This document shows positions 14,512 to 19,767 of a stretch of DNA of 19,767 nt, one piece after another. The DNA comes from Glaciecola sp. UBA1851 (GTDB lineage: Bacteria > Pseudomonadota > Gammaproteobacteria > Enterobacterales > Alteromonadaceae), in assembly GCA_002338515.1 (NCBI GenBank), contig DDIL01000017.1:1-19767 (forward strand), read 5' to 3'. Every line of letters starts with the position of its first letter. Within the stretch, counting starts at the first letter, position 1. The notes beneath the pieces were generated by a model. It saw nothing but the letters and a program-made list of their open reading frames with translations. It was not told the origin of the DNA and did not search any database. Both the position numbers and the translations under genes were made by a program.

Positions 14512-16050
14512 ATGATTAAAGTTAAGTTAATGAGTTTTTACAAATCGTTTTTCATACTGACACTAGTCGTCGGTTTTTCGTTTGCCAATTCTTCTGAAAC
14601 AGTCCATAAAAACTTTACTATTTTACTCGCAGCAGATATGCCTGATATTTCTGACAATCAAACTGGTCAGTATGCGCAGCTGCGGCAATTGGTTGTAGAT
14701 ACCAATAAACAAACTGATACCCTATTTTTTGTTTTTGGTGGTGGTTCTATTGGGCCAAGTGCTATGTCTTCCTTTGATAGAGGCTCTCATATTATCGATG
14801 TTTTAAATTCAGTAGAGCCTGATGTAATGGGTGTTACTAAACGAGAGTTTAGTTATTTTGAAGACGAATTATCACTTAGAGCTTATGAGGCGGCTTTTCC
14901 AATTGTACTTAGTAATGCAATAGACACGCGTATAATGCAGGCCCCAGATGGGCTGGCAAAATCTACGTTAGTTAAGAAAGGAAATGTAACTATGGGCTTT
15001 CTGTCTATAGTTAATACACGTTTAGTAGAAGAATACCTATTAAAAAGTATCAATGTAATTGACCCCAGAAAAACCGTTTTGCTTGAAGCTGAAAAATTAA
15101 GAAATGAAGGTGCAGATTTTATTTTGTTGCATTACTCATTTCCATTTGATTTTGTTCCTGAATTACTAATGGACAAAACAGTTGATATTGCACTATTGTC
15201 AGATACTAGGTTGCAACAGCAATATGTTGAACATGCTAATTCTCATCCGAATAACTTGTTACTAAAAGAACCGGGTCAAGTTATTTTGGCATCTTTCAGT
15301 GTGAATAATAAAGTCAGTAAACAAAATGAGATTAGGTTACAGTCAAGTGATTTAATATTACTTTCTGATATTCCCGCTAATCCTGCAATGCAAGAGCAAT
15401 TAAACGGTTACTTAATAAGGCTAAATCGACTATTAGATGAAAGAATTGGTAACTTTACAGCTGAAACGTCAACTAGGCGCGAGGATGTAAGAGGTAAAGA
15501 GAATATTTTTGCTAACTTTGTAACGGATGCAATGCGGTCATACGCTAATTCAGACATAGCGATGATAAATGGTGGCAGTATACGAGGTGATACGGTTTAT
15601 AGTGAAGGGAGTACAATTACCCAGCGAACTATTGCGACTGAATTACCGTTTAGGTCTCGATTAAAGGTACTAGAACTATCCGGTTATGAGTTTCAGCAAA
15701 GCATTGAAGCAGCGCTGTCTAAAGTTGCTGATTTAAAAGGCGGATTTCCTCATGTGTCAGGAGTAACAATTGAATATGATAGCAAACAATCTGTTGGTGC
15801 AAGAGTGCTATCAATAAAAATTGGGAATGAGTTGATATCAGAAGACAAATTATACAAGCTAGCTACAACAGATTATTTAGCTCAAGGTGGAGATGGACTT
15901 AATGAGCTAAATAATGCGAAAATTGTTAATTTATCTTTATCAGAAAATCCTATATTAATTTCAGATTTGGTTATTCAATCAATTCGACTAAATGGGATGT
16001 TAACAGCAAATATAGAACAAAGGATTGTTGATGTTAGCTCTTCAAAATAA
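14512..16050 (+). CDS. secreted 5'-nucleotidase/UshA-family protein with degenerate metal site
   Basis: The protein has the UshA layout: signal peptide (residues 1-25, cleavage likely after SFA), metallophosphoesterase domain (about 35-265) and 5'-nucleotidase C-terminal domain (about 300-495). The second domain is well kept: RREDVR (322-327), NGGSIRGD (353-360), LPF (378-380), FPHVSG (412-417) and TDYLAQGGDG (453-462). The first has lost most metal ligands. Against E. coli UshA, the DxH site reads DMP (42-44), the GGD motif GGG, the GNHEFD motif TKREFS (109-114) and the GGH motif LSD (229-231); only the first Asp and the histidine in LLHY (His207) remain. Catalysis is therefore unlikely; ligand binding is plausible. 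ATG 14512 was chosen for its AGGA (14504-14507); in-frame TTG 14497, ATG 14500 and ATG 14530 are alternatives. The gene overlaps the diguanylate cyclase gene by 20 bases. Confidence 0.88.
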   Translation: MIKVKLMSFYKSFFILTLVVGFSFANSSETVHKNFTILLAADMPDISDNQTGQYAQLRQLVVDTNKQTDTLFFVFGGGSIGPSAMSSFDRGSHIIDVLNSVEPDVMGVTKREFSYFEDELSLRAYEAAFPIVLSNAIDTRIMQAPDGLAKSTLVKKGNVTMGFLSIVNTRLVEEYLLKSINVIDPRKTVLLEAEKLRNEGADFILLHYSFPFDFVPELLMDKTVDIALLSDTRLQQQYVEHANSHPNNLLLKEPGQVILASFSVNNKVSKQNEIRLQSSDLILLSDIPANPAMQEQLNGYLIRLNRLLDERIGNFTAETSTRREDVRGKENIFANFVTDAMRSYANSDIAMINGGSIRGDTVYSEGSTITQRTIATELPFRSRLKVLELSGYEFQQSIEAALSKVADLKGGFPHVSGVTIEYDSKQSVGARVLSIKIGNELISEDKLYKLATTDYLAQGGDGLNELNNAKIVNLSLSENPILISDLVIQSIRLNGMLTANIEQRIVDVSSSK

Positions 16051-17668
16051 GCCTTATCGATACAAAGGAAAAACCTTAAGGCTATTTGTTTATGCTCAGG
16101 TTGTTATAGTTTCTTCATTCTCTATTTTGATGGCGTTTACTATTAATACAATGGTAGATGTGCGAGACGTACTAAGCGATTTGACTGAAGAAGATGTACC
16201 TATAATTACGCAAACAGCCGTTCTGAATAATCAAGTAAATAGATTGGCAACGTTAACTACCGTATTATCAAACTCTTTGTCAGAGCCTTCAAGAAATCTT
16301 GCACGCAAACAAATTGATCAGGTCGTGAATAGGCTTCAAGCCACTATTCAAAATAGTGTATCGGAAAACGGTTTTATTGAACGACAAATATCTGTGATTT
16401 CACAAGAAATAGATGAGCTTGAATACCTTGTTCAACAAAGAATTGTGGTTGAAGCAAACCTTAACAATGCAATAGAAACTTTTTACGTTGATAAATTCAA
16501 TTTGCTTTCTACCTTAAAGTCAGCTGATTATAGTAATGCATTAAATCAATATTTGATTCGAATAGTTGAATTGTCTGTCAAAATTGAACGGCAAGATAGG
16601 TTGCATTTATTAAGGCAAACAGAAAAATCACTCAATGATATTTTTGAACAAGCCATTCAAAATGCTAAACAAATTGGTGACGATCAATTAGTAAATGGTT
16701 TAACAGAATTGTATGCACAATTAAACGGAACCGATGGGCTAATCAATCAGAAAATTGCGGCTTTAAGAATTGTTGGACGTGCGCGCGGCAGAGATAACTT
16801 CGTTCGTAACCTAATCGCTGATGTAGCAAGAAATTTAGAACATCAAACATTGTTGGTAAACCGGTCAACAAAAGATAGTTCAACTCAAGCATCACTCAAA
16901 GTTAAAAAGCAAACTACTACTGCTATCACTGTTGGCCTTTTCCTAATATTTATTACGCTTGGTATTATAATGTTTTTATACCGCAGAATTGTTCAGCGTC
17001 TATTGTCGTTATCGAATCAAGTAGACTTAGCAAGCGAAAATAAGATAGAGACAATTAAAGTAGAAGGTAATGATGAAATTACAAACCTAGGTCAGACATT
17101 TGCCATCTATTTGTCAAAGGTAAAAGAGCAAGAAAAAGCATTGTTAAATTTATCTTTGAGCGACCCGCTTACTGGTATCCCTAATAGAAGGGCGTTTGAA
17201 ACTGAATTGACTAATGCCATGTCACAAGCTCGTAGGCACCGCTGGAATTTGTCATTAATGATGATTGATGTCGACTTTTTCAAACCTTATAACGACTATT
17301 ATGGACATTCTGATGGTGACGCATGCTTGAGGCTAGTGGCTAATCAGCTTAACCAAATGGTACTTAGAAATACTGATTTTTGTGCGCGCTACGGTGGTGA
17401 AGAATTCGTGTGCATATTACCGAATACAGATTCTTCGGGCGCAAAACGAAAAGCTGAAGATTTAAGACGGGCTATTGAAAAACTCGCTATTGAACATTCA
17501 AAGAGTGATATAAGTCAATATGTAACTGTGAGTATTGGTGTGGCAAGCTTGCCATTTGATTCTGATAGTAGTTGGTTGCCAAAAACAATTGTAGAGCAAG
17601 CCGACAGGGCACTTTATTCGGCAAAAGCCAACGGCCGTAATCAATGTCGATTTTTTTCTGTTAATTAG
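16031..17668 (+). CDS. membrane-bound diguanylate cyclase (GGDEF) with periplasmic helical sensor region
   Basis: The protein makes cyclic-di-GMP from two GTP at the inner membrane. From the ATG at 16031 (545 residues) it has a first membrane helix (about 17-39), a largely alpha-helical periplasmic region of about 255 residues, a second membrane helix (about 297-317), a HAMP-like linker (to about 370) and a GGDEF domain (374-541). The catalytic site is intact: LSDPLTGIPNRRAF, metal ligand in MMIDVDFFK, GGEEF at 455-459. An RNTD I-site (446-449) five residues before GGEEF implies product feedback inhibition. The ATG has AAGGA (16020-16024) at good spacing; in-frame TTG codons at 16025 and 16028 are possible but less likely. 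The 20-base overlap with the preceding secreted nucleotidase-like gene suggests translational coupling and a joint role. No terminator is evident before rpsP. Confidence 0.94.
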   Translation: MLALQNKPYRYKGKTLRLFVYAQVVIVSSFSILMAFTINTMVDVRDVLSDLTEEDVPIITQTAVLNNQVNRLATLTTVLSNSLSEPSRNLARKQIDQVVNRLQATIQNSVSENGFIERQISVISQEIDELEYLVQQRIVVEANLNNAIETFYVDKFNLLSTLKSADYSNALNQYLIRIVELSVKIERQDRLHLLRQTEKSLNDIFEQAIQNAKQIGDDQLVNGLTELYAQLNGTDGLINQKIAALRIVGRARGRDNFVRNLIADVARNLEHQTLLVNRSTKDSSTQASLKVKKQTTTAITVGLFLIFITLGIIMFLYRRIVQRLLSLSNQVDLASENKIETIKVEGNDEITNLGQTFAIYLSKVKEQEKALLNLSLSDPLTGIPNRRAFETELTNAMSQARRHRWNLSLMMIDVDFFKPYNDYYGHSDGDACLRLVANQLNQMVLRNTDFCARYGGEEFVCILPNTDSSGAKRKAEDLRRAIEKLAIEHSKSDISQYVTVSIGVASLPFDSDSSWLPKTIVEQADRALYSAKANGRNQCRFFSVN

Positions 17669-17700
17669 GCATAAACCCTTCATACAAACACATTTCAGCC

Positions 17701-17728
17701 TTGCATAATCCGTTAATATGCGTATAAT
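17701..17728 (+). promoter_or_regulatory. promoter of the rpsP-rimM-trmD-rplS operon
   Basis: A perfect TATAAT (17723-17728) follows TTGCAT (17701-17706) with a 16-base spacer. The discriminator TCGCGC just downstream of the -10 is GC-rich, the pattern of ribosomal promoters repressed by ppGpp. Transcription would start near 17735, giving a leader of about 70 bases. Confidence 0.75.
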
Positions 17729-17748
17729 TCGCGCACTCTTTTTCCCAC

Positions 17749-17784
17749 GTAGCGGGGAGGAGGGATTGTTAACGGTAACGCTAC
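17749..17784 (+). promoter_or_regulatory. possible hairpin in the rpsP leader
   Basis: GTAGCG (17749-17754) and CGCTAC (17779-17784) could pair around a purine-rich 24-base loop containing GGGGAGGAGGG (17754-17764). The loop contains Shine-Dalgarno-like sequence not needed by rpsP, which has its own GAGG at 17794-17797. A regulatory role is speculative. Confidence 0.3.
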
Positions 17785-17802
17785 AACGAGTTTGAGGCAT
17801 AT

Positions 17803-18051
17803 ATGGTTACTATTCGTTTACAGCGTGGTGGTGCAAAAAAGCGCCCATTTTATCAAGTGGTTGTTGCTGACAGCCGTCGTGCACGTAATGGCAAATTTAT
17901 TGAAAACATTGGCTTTTTCAATCCAACAGCACAAGGTCAAGCTGAAAAGCTTCGTTTAGATCTTGAGCGTGTAGAATATTGGGTTGGTCAAGGTGCTGGT
18001 TTGTCTGATCGCGTATCGCGCTTGGTAAAAGACGCTAAAGCTGCTGCTTAG
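17803..18051 (+). CDS. rpsP: 30S ribosomal protein S16
   Basis: S16 binds 16S rRNA early in assembly of the small ribosomal subunit. The product is 82 residues, the same as in E. coli, with the diagnostic MVTIRL start, RGGAKKRPFYQVVVADSR and RNGKFIENIGFFNP. TTGAGG (17792-17797) precedes the ATG at proper spacing. It is the first gene of the rpsP-rimM-trmD-rplS operon, whose order is conserved across gammaproteobacteria, and is separated from rimM by 27 bases. Confidence 0.99.
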   Translation: MVTIRLQRGGAKKRPFYQVVVADSRRARNGKFIENIGFFNPTAQGQAEKLRLDLERVEYWVGQGAGLSDRVSRLVKDAKAAA

Positions 18052-18078
18052 TAGCAGATTTAGTGGTTTGGAGTAAAG

Positions 18079-18609
18079 ATGAGTTCAGCGTCTGACATAT
18101 TAATTATTGGCAAAATCGGCGCACCTTACGGTGTGAAGGGTTGGGTCAAAATTAATAGCTTTACCCAAGATAAAGAAAGTATTTTTGATTATGCACCTTG
18201 GGAAATTAGTTTTGAACAAGGTAATAATCAAACAATAGAAATTGAGCAATGGCGACATCAATCAAAAAACTTAGTAGCTAAGTTAGTTGGTGTTGATGAT
18301 CGCAATAGTGCAGAGTTAATTAAAAACGCAAGCATTAACATTGAGGCTTCGCAGTTACCCGAGCTTGATAATGACTATTATTGGAAAGATTTAATAGGCA
18401 TGCAGGTGGTAACAGAATCTGGTTACGACATGGGCATAGTGAAAGACATGTTTGAAACTGGAGCGAATGACGTAATGTTAGTGAAAGCTAAAATAAACGA
18501 TGCCTTTGGTCAAAAAGAACGTTTGCTACCATTTTTACACGATTCTGTCGTATTGAAGGTAGATAAACAAGGCAACACGATTACAGTTGATTGGGATCCT
18601 GCCTTTTAA
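18079..18609 (+). CDS. rimM: ribosome maturation factor RimM
   Basis: RimM helps process and fold the 3' domain of 16S rRNA and binds ribosomal protein S19 during 30S assembly. The 176-residue protein (E. coli 182) has the N-terminal RimM domain beginning at IIGKIGAPYGVKGWVKI and a C-terminal PRC-barrel region containing YYWKDLIGMQVVTESGYDMG and KERLLPFLHDSVV, ending in the typical VDWDPAF. A GGAG sequence lies just upstream of the ATG. Its TAA stop overlaps the ATG of trmD by one base (18609), so translation of the two is likely coupled. Confidence 0.97.
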   Translation: MSSASDILIIGKIGAPYGVKGWVKINSFTQDKESIFDYAPWEISFEQGNNQTIEIEQWRHQSKNLVAKLVGVDDRNSAELIKNASINIEASQLPELDNDYYWKDLIGMQVVTESGYDMGIVKDMFETGANDVMLVKAKINDAFGQKERLLPFLHDSVVLKVDKQGNTITVDWDPAF

Positions 18610-19382
18610 TGACTGCTAAAATTGAAGCAAAGCAACGCTTTAGCGTGATCACTTTGTTTCCAGAAATGTTCGAAAGCTTCTTTTCACAAGGCGTAATCGG
18701 CAGAGCAGTTAAGAAAGGTTTGATTGATGTAGCTTTGTATAATCCTCGCGATTTTACCAAAGATAAACATCGTACCGTAGATGATAGACCTTACGGTGGC
18801 GGCCCAGGCATGCTGATGATGGTGGAACCATTAAAAGACGCAATACTAGCTGCAAAATATGCATCTAGTGAAAAAGTAAAGGTAGTCTACTTATCACCCC
18901 AAGGGAGAAAACTAGATTACACTGGCGTTAAAGAGCTATCTGAATGTTCAGATTTAATCTTAATCGCGGGTCGATATGAAGGCATTGACGAACGCATTAT
19001 AGAATCGTTAGTTGACCAAGAATGGTCTATTGGTGATTACGTGCTAAGTGGCGGGGAGCTTCCCGCTATGGTGTTGATGGATGCAATATCCAGGCTTATA
19101 GACGATGTATTAGGGCATAAGCAATCAGCTGAAGAAGATTCTTTTTCAAATGGATTGTTAGATTGCCCGCACTATACTCGTCCAGAGGTGTATGAAGGAA
19201 AACAAGTTCCTGAAGTATTGTTAAGTGGCGACCATGAAAAAATTAGGCAGTGGCGATTGCAAGAGTCAGTAAAACGAACTCAGCAAAGACGCCCTGATTT
19301 ATTAAATAACCTAGCTCTGACTGAGGAGCAGCGAATTATTTTACAGCAATTAAATGATTCGAAGCGGCAAGATGACAGTTAA
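18609..19382 (+). CDS. trmD: tRNA (guanine-N1)-methyltransferase
   Basis: TrmD methylates G37 at N1 in tRNAs with a G at position 36, using S-adenosylmethionine bound in a trefoil knot, which prevents frameshifting. I place the start at ATG 18609, giving 257 residues; an in-frame TTG at 18591 would extend into rimM and is less likely. Knot and active-site motifs: RPYGGGPGMLMM, LSPQGRKLD, GRYEGIDERII, SIGDYVLSGGELPAM, with Arg162 and the catalytic Asp177 (in EEDSFSNGLLDCPHYTRPE) matching E. coli Arg154 and Asp169. The N-terminus is about eight residues longer than in E. coli. The TAATG junction with rimM supports coupled translation; rplS follows 20 bases after the stop. Confidence 0.97.
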   Translation: MTAKIEAKQRFSVITLFPEMFESFFSQGVIGRAVKKGLIDVALYNPRDFTKDKHRTVDDRPYGGGPGMLMMVEPLKDAILAAKYASSEKVKVVYLSPQGRKLDYTGVKELSECSDLILIAGRYEGIDERIIESLVDQEWSIGDYVLSGGELPAMVLMDAISRLIDDVLGHKQSAEEDSFSNGLLDCPHYTRPEVYEGKQVPEVLLSGDHEKIRQWRLQESVKRTQQRRPDLLNNLALTEEQRIILQQLNDSKRQDDS

Positions 19383-19402
19383 TTCTAGGACGAGAGGATA
19401 CG

Positions 19403-19762
19403 ATGGCTAAAGTCAATCAAGATATCATTAAGAAAATAGAGCAAGCACAGCTTAAAACTGATGTACCAGAGTTCGGCCCTGGTGACACATTGGTAGTGCG
19501 TGTAAAAGTTAAAGAAGGCGATAAAGAGCGTCTTCAGGCATACGAAGGTGTATGTATTGCAAAACGTAACCGCGGTTTACACTCTGCTTTTACAGTTCGT
19601 AAAATTTCAAGCGGAGAAGGTGTAGAGCGTGTTTTCCAAACTCACAGCCTAGCAATAGATTCAATTGAAGTGAAACGTCGTGGTGCAGTTCGTAGAGCTA
19701 AATTGTACTACTTACGAGAGCGTTCAGGTAAATCTGCACGTATCAAAGAGAAGCTTAACTAA
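19403..19762 (+). CDS. rplS: 50S ribosomal protein L19
   Basis: L19 lies at the interface between the ribosomal subunits. The 119-residue product (E. coli 115) shows the full signature: FGPGDTLVVRVKVKEG, RLQAYEGVCIAKRNRGLHSAF, RKISSGEGVERVFQTHS and the basic C-terminal KRRGAVRRAKLYYLRER ending in IKEKLN. A strong GAGAGGA Shine-Dalgarno precedes the ATG. It is the last gene of the operon; only five bases remain in the window after the stop, so the terminator is not visible. Confidence 0.99.
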   Translation: MAKVNQDIIKKIEQAQLKTDVPEFGPGDTLVVRVKVKEGDKERLQAYEGVCIAKRNRGLHSAFTVRKISSGEGVERVFQTHSLAIDSIEVKRRGAVRRAKLYYLRERSGKSARIKEKLN

Positions 19763-19767
19763 GATTA

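Noticed and set aside
18591..18608. Upstream TTG extension of trmD
   Set aside because: It would add six residues without family counterpart inside rimM, whereas the ATG at 18609 gives the typical one-base TAATG overlap.
1..19767. Mobile elements, CRISPR arrays, tRNA or rRNA genes
   Set aside because: I looked for transposase-like proteins, regularly spaced repeats and tRNA/rRNA-like sequences and saw none; a systematic scan could still reveal a diverged small RNA.

Overview
The window is low-GC (judged by eye, high 30s percent) chromosomal DNA of a marine-type gammaproteobacterium, most likely in the Alteromonadales. The reasons are the FadI, YfjD-like, Ffh and TrmD sequences and the preserved backbone fadI-fadJ … sixA … yfjD-ypjD / ffh … rpsP-rimM-trmD-rplS, each block of which is known from E. 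coli. I see no insertion sequence, prophage, CRISPR array, tRNA or rRNA. Most genes are housekeeping; the less ordinary parts lie between the conserved blocks.

Layout. At the left, on the minus strand, moxR (AAA+ ATPase) is followed by a DUF58 gene that runs off the left edge. A 505-base gap with a FadR-like operator and a second perfect palindrome leads into fadI-fadJ (plus), the two subunits of the fatty-acid beta-oxidation complex, ended by a clear terminator. Then come a small membrane-protein gene (plus), a 941-residue M16 (insulinase-type) zinc peptidase (minus, TTG start), a 413-base gap with three inverted repeats, sixA (plus) and a 58-codon gene (plus). A minus-strand pair follows, ypjD then a yfjD-type CNNM/CorC membrane protein (TTG start). 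Divergent from ypjD is ffh (plus), the signal recognition particle GTPase, with a strong terminator.

Between ffh and the ribosomal operon sits a two-gene unit with a 20-base overlap. The first gene encodes a secreted protein of the 5'-nucleotidase/UshA family whose metallophosphatase domain has lost most of its metal ligands while the nucleotide-binding C-terminal domain is preserved. The second encodes a two-transmembrane diguanylate cyclase with an intact GGEEF site and an inhibitory I-site. I read this pair as a candidate periplasmic ligand sensor, perhaps for nucleotides or nucleosides, controlling cyclic-di-GMP synthesis; that function is inference. It is the most promising candidate for an undescribed system here.

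The right end is the rpsP-rimM-trmD-rplS operon, with a good sigma-70 promoter whose GC-rich discriminator suggests growth-rate or stringent control.
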